In this document: positions 9,565 through 18,907 of the stretch, piece by piece
How positions within the stretch are numbered: position 1 is the first letter of the stretch
How the letters are laid out: every line of letters starts with the position of its first letter
DNA from: Desulfobacter postgatei 2ac9
GTDB taxonomy: Bacteria > Desulfobacterota > Desulfobacteria > Desulfobacterales > Desulfobacteraceae
Length of the DNA stretch: 64,000 bases
Direction of reading: 5' to 3'
NCBI RefSeq assembly: GCF_000233695.2
Contig: NZ_CM001488.1
Location: 3,707,601-3,771,600 of the forward strand
Notes under the pieces: generated by a model
Seen by the model: the letters and a program-made list of their open reading frames with translations, nothing else
Database searches by the model: none
Told to the model about the DNA's origin: nothing
Position numbers and translations under genes: made by a program

Positions 9565-11634
9565 TTAGGCTTCTTTTTCAGCATTGACCTGATCAACAAT
9601 TTTTTTTGCCAGGTCCGCCGGTACTTCATCATAGACTTCAAATTCCATAGAAAAGGAGCCTCGGCCACCGGTCATGGAACTTAAATCCGGTGCGTACCGC
9701 AACATCTCGGACATGGGCACCAGTGCGTTGATGATCTGTTTGTCATCTTCGGAATCCATGCCGAGTACCCGGCCGCGCCTGGAGTTGAGATCACCCATGA
9801 TATCACCTGTGGCATCATCGGGTGCCTTGACGGATACCTTCATAATGGGTTCAAGTAAAACGGCATTGGCCTGGGCTGCGGCGTTTTTGAATGCCAGAGA
9901 GCCGGCCGTTTTAAATGCCATTTCCGAAGAGTCAACTGCATGGTAGGAACCAAAATCCAATGTGGTACGGAAATCCACACAGGGAAATCCAGCCAGAATA
10001 CCTTTTTGCATGGCCTGCCGGATACCTGCCTCAACTGCAGGAATATAGTTTTTAGGGATCACGCCGCCCACGATTTTATCCACGAACTCGTAACCAGATC
10101 CTTTGGGAAGGGGTTCAAGTTCGATCCAGCAGTCACCGTACTGGCCATGGCCGCCGGACTGCTTTTTATGTTTGCCCTGGACCCTTACTTTTTTCTTGAA
10201 AGTTTCACGATAGGCCACCTTGGGTGTAGCAATGTCCATACCCACGTTGAATTTACGCTGGATTTTTTCTGCGGTGACTTCAATATGAACCAGACCGCGG
10301 CCGGAGAGAATGGTCTGTCGGGTCTCTTCTTCACGGCGCAGGGTAAGGCCGGTATCCTCTTCAAGGATCTTACGCACGGCTTCGTGGATTTTATCTTCAT
10401 CGCTTTTGGACTTGGGAGAAATGGCAAAGGAGATGCACGGGGGCAAAGGTGCCGGTGCCGGAATTTTGATGTTTTTTCCGCTGGTCAGGGTATCCCCTGT
10501 CAGGGTATTTTTCAGTTTTGCCACGGCCACAATGGCACCCGGCAGAGCACCGTCAATCTGTTTTTGCTCTTTGCCGGCAATTTCAAGAAGCTGTGAAAAG
10601 CGCTCTTTGTTGTCCTTGGTGGCATTGAAGATATTGCCTTCCTTGCCAAGTTTTCCTGAAATTACCCGGAAAAGGGAAAGCCGACCCGCATAGGGGTCAA
10701 CGATGGTGGCAAAGACAAACCCTGTAAATTCGGCATCGGGATCCGGCGCCACTTCCACATCGTTTCCATCTGCGTCTTTGGCAATCCATGGGCCGCGGTC
10801 AAGGGGGGAAGGCATATAATCATTGATAAAATCAAAAACCACATCAATACCAATCATCTTTGTAGCTGATATACAGATGGCCGGATAGAAATGGGCATCA
10901 AGAACGCCTTTTCTGAAAGCGCTTTTGATCTCCTCTTCGGTTACTTCTTCACCTTCCAGATATTTTTCGAGCAGATCATCATCAAGTTCTGCGACATTTT
11001 CAACGAATTCTTCCTTGGCAACGGCAATTTCATCGGCCATATCTGCCGGAATATCAATTCTTGTGGCCTTGCCGTCGGCATCATACTCAAAGGCTGTGCC
11101 TGAAATAATATTTACAAGACCCTTAAACCCCTCTTCTTTGCCGATCGGATAGCATACGGGAATAATTTTTTTTTTCAGGGCAGTATCACATGCGGCAACC
11201 GCAGTGGTAAAATCAGACCGTTCACGGTCAAGTTTGTTGATAATGACAAAACCAGGCAGGTTATATTCCAGGGCAGAGGCTGCCGCTTCCTCGGTCATGG
11301 CGGAAGGTCCGCCAACACCGTCAATAACAAAAGCCATGCTGTCGGCTACAGGAAAACATGTTTTGGCAGCAGAAAAGAAATTTTGATCCCCGGGGGTGTC
11401 CATTAATGTTACGACATGCTTTTGGTGCGTATACTTAATAAATGATGTGTTAATACTTTGCTGCTTTTTTATTTCTTCGGGCTGGAAATCCATTACCGTA
11501 TTTCCATCTTCAACTTTGCCAAGGCGGTTTGTCACCCCAGCTTTAAACAGCATAGCCTCAGCAAGAGTTGTCTTGCCCGCACCTCCATGGCCCGCAAAAG
11601 CCACATTCCTCATGGATTTGATTTCTTCGCTCAT
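9565..11634 (-). CDS. fusA: Elongation factor G-like GTPase (EF-G paralogue)
   Basis: A 689-residue translational GTPase with the EF-G domain order: G1 GHGGAGKTT (about 15-23), G3 DTPGDQNF (about 78-85), G4 NKLD (about 133), then domains II-V including HGQYGDCWIELEPLP and the C-terminal SMTGGRGSFSMEF. The P-loop GHGGAGKTTLAEAM, rather than the AHIDAGKTT of canonical EF-G, places it with the EF-G-like/EF-G-2 group that many bacteria carry beside the main fusA. An AAAGGAG ribosome site precedes the ATG. Whether it acts in translocation or recycling cannot be told here. Confidence 0.85.
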   Translation of the reverse strand: MSEEIKSMRNVAFAGHGGAGKTTLAEAMLFKAGVTNRLGKVEDGNTVMDFQPEEIKKQQSINTSFIKYTHQKHVVTLMDTPGDQNFFSAAKTCFPVADSMAFVIDGVGGPSAMTEEAAASALEYNLPGFVIINKLDRERSDFTTAVAACDTALKKKIIPVCYPIGKEEGFKGLVNIISGTAFEYDADGKATRIDIPADMADEIAVAKEEFVENVAELDDDLLEKYLEGEEVTEEEIKSAFRKGVLDAHFYPAICISATKMIGIDVVFDFINDYMPSPLDRGPWIAKDADGNDVEVAPDPDAEFTGFVFATIVDPYAGRLSLFRVISGKLGKEGNIFNATKDNKERFSQLLEIAGKEQKQIDGALPGAIVAVAKLKNTLTGDTLTSGKNIKIPAPAPLPPCISFAISPKSKSDEDKIHEAVRKILEEDTGLTLRREEETRQTILSGRGLVHIEVTAEKIQRKFNVGMDIATPKVAYRETFKKKVRVQGKHKKQSGGHGQYGDCWIELEPLPKGSGYEFVDKIVGGVIPKNYIPAVEAGIRQAMQKGILAGFPCVDFRTTLDFGSYHAVDSSEMAFKTAGSLAFKNAAAQANAVLLEPIMKVSVKAPDDATGDIMGDLNSRRGRVLGMDSEDDKQIINALVPMSEMLRYAPDLSSMTGGRGSFSMEFEVYDEVPADLAKKIVDQVNAEKEA

Positions 11635-11708
11635 TACGGCTCCTTTAGAATTTTAATAAGATAACAATACTCTAATAATCAAAATGAAATAAAAATAACA
11701 GATTTATT

Positions 11709-12461
11709 TTATTTTTTTTGATACACTATCCAAATTACGTATTCCTCATTGCCCTTGGCACCTAAAACCGGCGAGGTAATGGTTCCATTTACCTTGTACC
11801 CCCTCTCCTCAAAGAAAAGAGTAATATTCTGCTTTACCTGATTTCTGATTTCCGGATCCTTTACGATGCCGCCTTTGCCTACATGTTCCTTTCCCGCCTC
11901 AAACTGCGGTTTGATAAGGGCCAGGATATCCGTGCCGTTTCGCATAAATTTTTCCGCTGCCGGGATAACGGTTTTCAAAGAGATAAAAGAGGTGTCCGCC
12001 ACCACCGCATCCATGGGTTGACCGATGGTTTCATAGGGGAGGTGACGGATATTGGTCCGCTCTATCACCACGACCCTGTCATCCCGGCGAAGGGACCAGT
12101 CAAGCTGCCCATAGCCCACATCAACGGCATACACTTTTTTTGCTCCGAATTTGAGCAGGCAGTCGGTGAATCCGCCTGTGGAGGCGCCGATATCAAGACA
12201 AACGGCATCCTGAACAGATACGGGAAAACTTTGAAGCGCTTTTTCAAGCTTAAGGCCGCCCCGGCTGACATAAGGATGATCCGGGGTGTTGACCTCAAGG
12301 CGCGCATCGTGTTTCACCTGGGTGCCGGGTTTGTCTGCCCTGATTCCGTTTACCAGAACCTTTCCGGCCATGATCATGGCTTTGGCCCGTTCCCTTGAAC
12401 GCACCAGGCCCTGGTCAACCAGGGCCTGGTCCAGACGTTTTCTGACGATTTTATTTTTCAC
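11709..12461 (-). CDS. tlyA: TlyA-type rRNA 2'-O-methyltransferase
   Basis: A 250-residue protein with an N-terminal S4 RNA-binding domain (KRLDQALVDQGLVRSRERA, about residues 7-65) and a FtsJ/RrmJ-like SAM methyltransferase domain with CLDIGASTGGFTDCLL at about 88-103 and VVADTSFISL further on. TlyA enzymes methylate ribose of rRNA; some are annotated as hemolysin A, a historical label. The start is a GTG at 12461 that overlaps the end of dxs by 11 bp, so the pair is coupled. Target nucleotides are not predictable here. Confidence 0.9.
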   Translation of the reverse strand: MKNKIVRKRLDQALVDQGLVRSRERAKAMIMAGKVLVNGIRADKPGTQVKHDARLEVNTPDHPYVSRGGLKLEKALQSFPVSVQDAVCLDIGASTGGFTDCLLKFGAKKVYAVDVGYGQLDWSLRRDDRVVVIERTNIRHLPYETIGQPMDAVVADTSFISLKTVIPAAEKFMRNGTDILALIKPQFEAGKEHVGKGGIVKDPEIRNQVKQNITLFFEERGYKVNGTITSPVLGAKGNEEYVIWIVYQKK

Positions 12462-14331
12462 CGCACAACTTCAACCCTGCTGCCACAACCGCCCGGGCAT
12501 CAATGCCGTAATCTTTTCGAAGCTCATTTTGGCTGCCGTGTTCAATAAAAACATCATTAACGCCCACCCGGTTCACACGGCAACCTGACACTCCGTTATC
12601 ACAGATCAGTTCAAGAATGGCTGACCCGAAACCGCCTGCCAGCACATTTTCTTCAATGGTCACTACATTTTTGATTTTCCCTGCAAGATCAAGGATCAGT
12701 TTCGCATCCAAAGGCTTTACAAACCGGGCATTGACCACGGTACTTTCAATGCCTTGGGCCGATAATAGTTCTGCTGCATCCATGGCATCATTCACGCAGC
12801 GGCCAATACCGATAATTAAAAGATCGTCGCCTGTGCGAAGCACCTTTGCTTTTCCAATATCAACGGCTTTGGCATTGTAATCAACGTCAACACCCTGGCC
12901 TGCCCCCCGGGGATAACGCAGGGCAATGGGACCCTGGTGGGCCACAGCCGTTTGCATCATTCGCACCAATTCATTTTCATCCATGGGCGCCATAACGGTC
13001 ATATTGGGAATGGACCGAAGATAGGAGAAATCAAACAGCCCGTGGTGGGTGGGTCCGTCTTCTCCCACAATGCCGCCACGGTCTATGGCAAAAATTACTG
13101 GATGGCTGTCAATACAGACATCATGAAGAATCTGGTCATAGGCGCGCTGCAAAAAGGTCGAATATATGGCCACAACGGGTTTTGCGCCCTTGGCGGCAAG
13201 GCCTGCGGCAAAGGTAACCGCATGCTGTTCGGCAATGCCGACATCAATAAACCTGTCGGCAAAGTGTTCGGCAAATTGCTTTAATCCCGTGCCTTCGGGC
13301 ATGGCAGCCGTCACCGCCACAATGCACGGATTTTGTTTTGCAAGCTCAATCATACATTTACCGAACACCGACGTGTAAGAGGGTGCGGCATTTTTTGACG
13401 CCGGACATTTTCCGGTATCTATAGCAAAAGCACCAACACCATGAAAATAAACCGGATTTTTTTCAGCAGGCGCATATCCTTTGCCTTTTTTCGTGGTGAC
13501 ATGAAGCAGCACCGGCGAATCAGGATCTTTAATATTTGACAGAATATCAATGAGATGATCCAGATTATGGCCGTCAATAGGACCGAAGTAATCAAAATTA
13601 AAGGCCTCGAACAGCATGCCCGGTGTCACAAAGGTCTTAAAAGACTCCTCCCATCTTTTGGCCCATCCATACATGTCATCCCCGATCTTGGGCACGGATT
13701 TTAAAAACTGGCCAAACTGATTACGCATATTCTGCAGAGCCTTATGCGAAAAGGTCCGGGACAGGTAGGAAGACAAAGCGCCGACATTGGCGGAGATGGA
13801 CATGTCGTTATCATTTAGTATAACGATGTATTTCTGCTGGAGATCGCCTGCATGGTTCAACCCTTCATAGGCAAGCCCTGCGGTCATGGAACCGTCACCA
13901 ATGATTGAGACCACATTGGATTTGTCCTTCTTGAGCGCCTTGGCATAACACATGCCAAGCCCTGCAGAAATTGACGTGGAGGCGTGTCCTACAGTGAATG
14001 CGTCATAGGGACTTTCTTTGATTTTAACAAATCCTGAAATTCCCTTATATTTTCGAAGGGTGTCAAAACTGCGGTGGCGCCCGGTTAAAAGCTTGTGCGC
14101 ATAGGACTGGTGGCCTACATCCCAGATCAGGGTATCCTTGGGTAAATCAAATACGTAATGCAGGGCAATGGTCAGTTCTACGACCCCTAAACTTGATGCC
14201 AGGTGCCCGCCGTTTTTTGATACCACATCAATAATTCTGCCCCGGATCTCCCGGGCAACAGCCTCGAGTTCATCCCTTGGAATTCGTTTTAGATCATCAG
14301 GGCAGTTTATTTGGTCAAGATATTTCAACAT
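12451..14331 (-). CDS. dxs: 1-deoxy-D-xylulose-5-phosphate synthase
   Basis: A 626-residue thiamine-diphosphate enzyme that condenses pyruvate and glyceraldehyde-3-phosphate, the first step of the MEP isoprenoid pathway. Visible motifs are SSLGVVELTIALHYVF, WDVGHQSYAHKLLTGR, the ThDP motif GDGSMTAG with a distal NDNDMSIS, and in the transketolase middle domain DVGIAEQHAVTFAAG and DRGGIVGEDGPTHHG. Length and domain order are standard. An AGAGGT site precedes the ATG. It follows ispA after 21 bp in the xseA-xseB-ispA-dxs-tlyA block. Confidence 0.97.
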   Translation of the reverse strand: MLKYLDQINCPDDLKRIPRDELEAVAREIRGRIIDVVSKNGGHLASSLGVVELTIALHYVFDLPKDTLIWDVGHQSYAHKLLTGRHRSFDTLRKYKGISGFVKIKESPYDAFTVGHASTSISAGLGMCYAKALKKDKSNVVSIIGDGSMTAGLAYEGLNHAGDLQQKYIVILNDNDMSISANVGALSSYLSRTFSHKALQNMRNQFGQFLKSVPKIGDDMYGWAKRWEESFKTFVTPGMLFEAFNFDYFGPIDGHNLDHLIDILSNIKDPDSPVLLHVTTKKGKGYAPAEKNPVYFHGVGAFAIDTGKCPASKNAAPSYTSVFGKCMIELAKQNPCIVAVTAAMPEGTGLKQFAEHFADRFIDVGIAEQHAVTFAAGLAAKGAKPVVAIYSTFLQRAYDQILHDVCIDSHPVIFAIDRGGIVGEDGPTHHGLFDFSYLRSIPNMTVMAPMDENELVRMMQTAVAHQGPIALRYPRGAGQGVDVDYNAKAVDIGKAKVLRTGDDLLIIGIGRCVNDAMDAAELLSAQGIESTVVNARFVKPLDAKLILDLAGKIKNVVTIEENVLAGGFGSAILELICDNGVSGCRVNRVGVNDVFIEHGSQNELRKDYGIDARAVVAAGLKLCGEK

Positions 14332-14352
14332 ATACCTCTTATTATAATACTC

Positions 14353-15294
14353 TCATCGCTTCCGGTTGATAATATAAGCGGCAATGGCGCGCAACGGTTC
14401 GCTGTTCTTTTTGAATTCTTTTTCCCCGTAACTGTCTAAAGCTTCCAGGGCATCGGCTACAAGCTGCCTTGAAAAGGCTTTGGATTCTTCGAGGCCAAGG
14501 ATGGCAGGAAAAGTCATTTTATCGTGCAGCGCATCGGTACCCGCAGCTTTACCCATGATTTTCGGATCACCTATCACATTCAGGATGTCGTCCATCACCT
14601 GGAAGGCCAACCCGATATTTTGGGCATATGTGCCAAGGGCGTTTAAGGCATCTGGATCAGCCCCGGCACTGATAGCCCCTGATGCGACACTGACCTCTAT
14701 CATGGCCCCGGTTTTATGCCGGTGAATTTTTTTTAAATGGGTCAGGACACCGGGGCTGTCTGAAGGCAAATTTTCCGGATTTTTTTCAGCCTGCATATCA
14801 AGCATCTGGCCTTCCACCATCCCGTTAATACCGGCTGCCGCAGATATTTTTTCCACCAGAATCAACCGGGTTTCGGCATCGGGGAAAACCTTGAAACAGG
14901 TCATAGGTGCGGCAAGGATATGAAATGCATGGGTTAAAAGCCCGTCTCCGGCCAGAATGGCGGTGGCTTCGGAGAATTGTTTATGGCAGGTAGGAACGCC
15001 TCTGCGAAGATCATCATCATCCATGCCCGGCAGATCATCATGGATCAGGGAATAGGTATGGATCATTTCAATGGCACAGGAAGCGGGCAGGGCAATAAGC
15101 GGATCTGCACCTAATGCATCGGCAGTTGCCAGCGCAAGGGCAGGGCGTACCCGTTTGCCGCCGGCCATTAAAGAGTGCGTCATGGCCTGGACAAGCTCGC
15201 GTTGTCTGTCAAATTCATCAAAAACGGTTGCCAGGGCGTCATCAACCAGTTTTCGGTTCCGGGACAAATATCCGGAAAGATCAAAGGTCTTCAT
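14353..15294 (-). CDS. ispA: Polyprenyl (farnesyl/geranylgeranyl) diphosphate synthase
   Basis: A 313-residue all-helical trans-prenyltransferase. The first aspartate-rich motif is LIHDDLPGMDDDDLRRG (about residues 91-107) and the second is QVMDDILNV (about 235-243); GGKRVRPAL lies near the N-terminus. Such enzymes extend DMAPP with IPP to C15 or C20. Its ATG overlaps the xseB stop (ATGA). The neighbour dxs supplies the precursor pathway, which supports the assignment; product chain length is uncertain. Confidence 0.93.
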   Translation of the reverse strand: MKTFDLSGYLSRNRKLVDDALATVFDEFDRQRELVQAMTHSLMAGGKRVRPALALATADALGADPLIALPASCAIEMIHTYSLIHDDLPGMDDDDLRRGVPTCHKQFSEATAILAGDGLLTHAFHILAAPMTCFKVFPDAETRLILVEKISAAAGINGMVEGQMLDMQAEKNPENLPSDSPGVLTHLKKIHRHKTGAMIEVSVASGAISAGADPDALNALGTYAQNIGLAFQVMDDILNVIGDPKIMGKAAGTDALHDKMTFPAILGLEESKAFSRQLVADALEALDSYGEKEFKKNSEPLRAIAAYIINRKR

Positions 15295-15518
15295 AGGTCT
15301 TCCTTAAAATCCGATACATCGGGCTTGCCGTCAGCATCCATGGTCAATTGGGTAATTTTCTGTTCGGTTTTATCTAAAATTTCAAGGCAGAAACGGCTAT
15401 TGGCAATCCCTTCTTCATATTTTTTGACTGCCTTTTCCAATGTCAAATCACCGGATTCCATTTCTTTGACAATGATTTCAAGCTGTTTTAATGCTGATTC
15501 AAAGGTTTTCTTTGCCAT
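15291..15518 (-). CDS. xseB: Exodeoxyribonuclease VII small subunit
   Basis: A 75-residue helical protein: MAKKTFESALKQLE, then VKEMESGDLTLEKAV and YEEGI, the XseB hallmark. I chose the ATG at 15518 because the family begins there; the open frame extends 27 codons further upstream inside xseA without any family match. It partners XseA to form the single-strand-specific exonuclease VII. It overlaps the 3' end of xseA by 20 bp and ispA by 4 bp. Confidence 0.93.
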   Translation of the reverse strand: MAKKTFESALKQLEIIVKEMESGDLTLEKAVKKYEEGIANSRFCLEILDKTEQKITQLTMDADGKPDVSDFKEDL

Positions 15519-16851
15519 ATATTTTTTCCACCCGGGCATCCAGGCGTCCTTTAGATAAAATAATTTCAATCCCATCGTTCGTATTAAGCGTATCCGCATC
15601 CATCACAACATGACCATTTGACATACTGCGGGTGATGCTGTAACCGCGGTTCAACACCGCTGACGGATTTAAGGTCTCAAGTTTGGCACTTTGTTGATTT
15701 ACCTGGGCTTTGCATTGTTTCAGGTAAGCATAAAAAAGATAATTCAGACTTTGCTGAAGATCCTTGACATCCTTTTTAAATCCCTGGGTGCGTGACAAGG
15801 GCAGGGTGCCTGAAAGCGCTCTTTTAAGCCAGTTGGTTCTTTCTCGCTGGTAATTAATATGATTTTTGACCAAAGATAAAGCCCTGGATTGCAAATCTTC
15901 GATGCGGAACCTGAAATCATCCACAATCCTGGCCGGACTTTTAAGTCGGGTGTGTAAATCGTTTATATACTTACGCAGTTGAAGAATGCGACGCTCAATC
16001 TTATTGTTTAAATCATTTTGTAATCCAAGGATTTGATGAACAATAGCAGCCTGGTCAGGCAAGGCCATCTGGGCAGCAGCCGATGGGGTAGGGGCCCGAA
16101 GATCGGCTACAAAGTCTGCAATGGTGAAATCAATTTCATGCCCAACACCCGAAATGACGGGGATTTCAGATTCGTAAACAGCCTTGGCCACGGTCTGGGT
16201 GTTAAATGCCCACAAATCTTCCAAGGACCCGCCGCCCCTGGCAATGATAATGAGGTCACAGGTTTTGACACTATTTGCAAGTTCAATGGCATGGGCAATC
16301 TCAAATTCTGCGTTGTCGCCTTGTACCTTGACGGGAATGATTTCAAGGGGAACGCTGGGACAGCGTTGTTTGGCCACCTGGATAATGTCACGCACCGCAG
16401 CACCCGTGCCCGAGGTAATCACATGGATGCCTGACGGCAAAAAAGGGATTTGCTTTTTTTGGGCAGTATCAAACCAGCCCATGGCCGCCAGTTTAGCTTT
16501 AAGCTGTTCAAAGTCTTGCTGAAGCGCACCTGTGCCTTCGGCTTCCATGTGCTCAAAAATGAGTTGGTAGGAGCCACGGGGCTCGTAAAGGGAGAGGCGC
16601 GCCATGCCTTTGACTTTCATCCCGTTTTCAGGGGTGAATTTTAAATGGCGTTTCTGTCCCTTAAAAATCACGCAGGAAATTACAGCAGCTTCGTCTTTTA
16701 ATGAAAAATAGGAATGGCCTGAAGCCGGCGTTGAAAAATTTGAGATCTCACCAATGATCCATAAAAAAGGATACTGCTCCTCAAGCAGATTTTTTATCTG
16801 CCTTGTCAGCGTGCCTACGGTGAAAACCTTATGATTATCCTGTGTTGCCAT
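15499..16851 (-). CDS. xseA: Exodeoxyribonuclease VII large subunit
   Basis: About 450 residues from the ATG at 16851, which is preceded by AAGGAAAGGA and starts MATQDNHKVFTVGTLTRQIK, as expected for the family. The N-terminal OB-fold contains LWIIGEISNFSTPASGHSYF and LKDEAAVISCVIFKG. The catalytic domain shows the conserved ARGGGSLEDLWAFN and GVGHEIDFTIADFVADLRA motifs, and the C-terminal half is coiled coil with the NPSAVLNRGYSI tail. The enzyme degrades single-stranded DNA to oligonucleotides. An upstream in-frame start at 16914 is possible but lacks a ribosome site. Confidence 0.95.
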   Translation of the reverse strand: MATQDNHKVFTVGTLTRQIKNLLEEQYPFLWIIGEISNFSTPASGHSYFSLKDEAAVISCVIFKGQKRHLKFTPENGMKVKGMARLSLYEPRGSYQLIFEHMEAEGTGALQQDFEQLKAKLAAMGWFDTAQKKQIPFLPSGIHVITSGTGAAVRDIIQVAKQRCPSVPLEIIPVKVQGDNAEFEIAHAIELANSVKTCDLIIIARGGGSLEDLWAFNTQTVAKAVYESEIPVISGVGHEIDFTIADFVADLRAPTPSAAAQMALPDQAAIVHQILGLQNDLNNKIERRILQLRKYINDLHTRLKSPARIVDDFRFRIEDLQSRALSLVKNHINYQRERTNWLKRALSGTLPLSRTQGFKKDVKDLQQSLNYLFYAYLKQCKAQVNQQSAKLETLNPSAVLNRGYSITRSMSNGHVVMDADTLNTNDGIEIILSKGRLDARVEKIYGKENL

Positions 16852-16980
16852 TCCTTTCCTTATCCGAGGCGTATACGGCTTGTGCGCAAAGTTCGTACTT
16901 ATAAAATAAATCATTTATAAAAGTCAATAAGCGCAAAACCATGAAAGACAGCGACGTCGACCCGTCAAAGATTTGGAAAA

Positions 16981-17748
16981 TTAATCCCACAAACTGCGTA
17001 CCATATTTCGGCTCAGGTCCAGATAGGCAACCTGCATCTGTGGATCATTACAGAAAACTTCCAGGGTGATGGTGTTGTCGTATGGGATTGATTTTAAGCA
17101 ATCCACGGCCTGTTGCCAGTCTATGGTGCCTACGCCCAACGGGAGGTGATCGTCGTTTCGTGACCGGTTGTCGGAAAAGTGAACATGCACAAGGTGCTCC
17201 CCGAGCTCTTTGCAGAAGATCTGATGCCCATCCTTGCCGAAGTTGGTGTGTCCAAAGTCCAGATGCAGCTTCAGGCCGGATACCCGGGCGATCATTTCTT
17301 TAAAAACCGACACCCGGTCAAAGGGCGCTTTATAGTTTTCAAACGCCAGAGTAAGCCCATAGGTTGCGGCCATTTCAACAATGGGCGGTAACGCCTCTAT
17401 CTGGAATGAGACCAATTGATCTCTCATGGCAGGCGGGCAAAAATAGCAGGGGTGGATGTTCATAACCCTTGCACCTAAACCGGAAAATATCCGTGCGCAC
17501 CGCTCAAGTTCCTTTAAACAGGCATCCCTGATCACAGACACCGGATATGCCCAGGGAAGGCAGGGATCGGTGTGGCCGATGATACCAAGTTCGCAGGTAT
17601 CCAGAAGGGCTTTAAGTCGTTGAGTATCCACATCTGCGGCGTTGGGGCCTTCTATAGTCAGATCCAGGAAGTCAAAACCGGCTTTACCGCATTGCTCGGC
17701 TTCTTCGTAAACCGATTTTAACGGGTTGTTCATTACACCTATCTTCAT
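16981..17748 (-). CDS. Sugar phosphate isomerase/epimerase-like TIM-barrel protein
   Basis: A 255-residue AP-endonuclease-2/xylose-isomerase-like TIM barrel. Metal-ligand positions typical of the fold are visible: E53-like in DLTIEGP, H in MNIHPC, E in LAFENYKAP, D and H in LHLDFGHTNF, H in VHVHFSDNR, and E in ITLEVFCND. The ATG at 17748 with AAGGATG upstream is preferred over the frame's earlier Met at 17805. Members act on sugars or sugar phosphates; the substrate is unknown. It appears to be a single-gene unit. Confidence 0.8.
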   Translation of the reverse strand: MKIGVMNNPLKSVYEEAEQCGKAGFDFLDLTIEGPNAADVDTQRLKALLDTCELGIIGHTDPCLPWAYPVSVIRDACLKELERCARIFSGLGARVMNIHPCYFCPPAMRDQLVSFQIEALPPIVEMAATYGLTLAFENYKAPFDRVSVFKEMIARVSGLKLHLDFGHTNFGKDGHQIFCKELGEHLVHVHFSDNRSRNDDHLPLGVGTIDWQQAVDCLKSIPYDNTITLEVFCNDPQMQVAYLDLSRNMVRSLWD

Positions 17749-17785
17749 GGTGGCATCCTTTATTTCTTTGATCCTGTAAAAAAAC

Positions 17786-17837
17786 ACGAAGATCATGAAG
17801 GACACGAAGCACTGATATCTTCGTCTCCTTCATGGTA
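17786..17837. other. Interleaved inverted repeats (pseudoknot-like topology)
   Basis: Within the 311-bp spacer upstream of the TIM-barrel gene, ACGAAGAT and CATGAAGGA are followed by their complements ATCTTCGT and TCCTTCATG in the same order, so the two stems would cross. The spacer otherwise has no gene. This could be a pseudoknot-forming transcript or simply overlapping degenerate ACACGAAG repeats; it has low functional weight. Confidence 0.35.
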
Positions 17838-18058
17838 AAAAAGCAAGCTCAGTAAAGTTTATACTTTCTGTGGGTAAATTGCGACAGCTTGAAATTAAAA
17901 ATTAACCTGTTCAGACAAAGGGGGCTTATCATGGTAAGCTGGATATGTAATAATTAATGATTTACAATCCAATATCAGAGTATCAGAGTAAACAAAAAAT
18001 GTTCAAGCTGATTGGCTGAAAATCCGGTTCAACAAATAACAATTGGGGAGGTTCACAA

Positions 18059-18907
18059 ATGAAATGGCTACAGTTTTTTACGCCCGCCAAATCAATGGAT
18101 ACCGCGCAGGCAAAGGCGTTTATTTCCACACATCCGAGTGAGAAAACCACTATCCTTGATGTCCGTCAGCCCTCTGAATATGAGACGAGCCATATTCCGG
18201 GGGCAGTCCTTATCCCCCTGTCCGAGCTTTCAGACCGGCTGGAGGAACTTGACCCGGACAAATCGACCCTGGTGTACTGTGCCATAGGCGGGCGCAGCCG
18301 GGTTGCTGCGCAGATGCTGGCAGGCAAGGGATTTAAAAAGGTAATTAATGTTTCCGGCGGTATAAAGGCATGGGCGTCGGAAATCGCCGTAGGGCCGCAG
18401 GATCTGGGTTTAGACTTGTTCTCTGGGAAAGAAGAGCCGGCAGAAGTGCTCAAGGTCGCCTACTCCCTGGAACAGGGGTTGAGAGAATTTTATCTTACTC
18501 TGGGCGAACAGACGACCAACAAAAAGGTGAAAGACCTGTTTGCAAAACTTTCTGAAATCGAATTGAATCATCAAAAATCCATTTTTCAGGCCTATCTGGA
18601 TATTGGTGGGGAAAATGTAAAGATGTCTCAAAAAGACTTTGAGGCTATGGTGGAAGTAAAATCCCTGGAGGGTGGTCTTTCCACGGAACAGTATCTTGAG
18701 CTGTTCAGCCCGGACCTGGACAAGGAAACGGATGTGATCTCGCTGGCCATGTCCATTGAAGCACAGGCTCTGGATCTTTACCAGCGTGTCACAGTGAGAA
18801 TAGACAACCCTGATTCAAGACAGATTGTTCAAAACATCGCCAATGAAGAAAAAGCCCACATAGAAAGCCTGGGAAAACTTATGGATACCCTAAAAGGAAC
18901 GAATTAA
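18059..18907 (+). CDS. Rhodanese domain fused to ferritin-like di-iron domain
   Basis: A 282-residue cytosolic protein. Residues about 15-110 are a rhodanese domain (TTILDVRQPSEYETSHIPGA, active loop VYCAIGGRS with the catalytic Cys). Residues about 125-280 are a rubrerythrin/ferritin-like helical bundle with two ExxH motifs (ELNH and EKAH) plus EQGLREFY and EAQALDLY carboxylates. The fusion suggests sulfane-sulfur handling tied to redox or peroxide chemistry. A GGGGAGG site precedes the ATG. Its stop overlaps the start of the flavoprotein gene (TAATG), so the two are coupled and probably act together. Confidence 0.87.
   Translation: MKWLQFFTPAKSMDTAQAKAFISTHPSEKTTILDVRQPSEYETSHIPGAVLIPLSELSDRLEELDPDKSTLVYCAIGGRSRVAAQMLAGKGFKKVINVSGGIKAWASEIAVGPQDLGLDLFSGKEEPAEVLKVAYSLEQGLREFYLTLGEQTTNKKVKDLFAKLSEIELNHQKSIFQAYLDIGGENVKMSQKDFEAMVEVKSLEGGLSTEQYLELFSPDLDKETDVISLAMSIEAQALDLYQRVTVRIDNPDSRQIVQNIANEEKAHIESLGKLMDTLKGTN

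Noticed and set aside
11458-11664. Plus-strand frames opposite the EF-G paralogue start
   Set aside because: Antisense shadows; no ribosome site or family resemblance.
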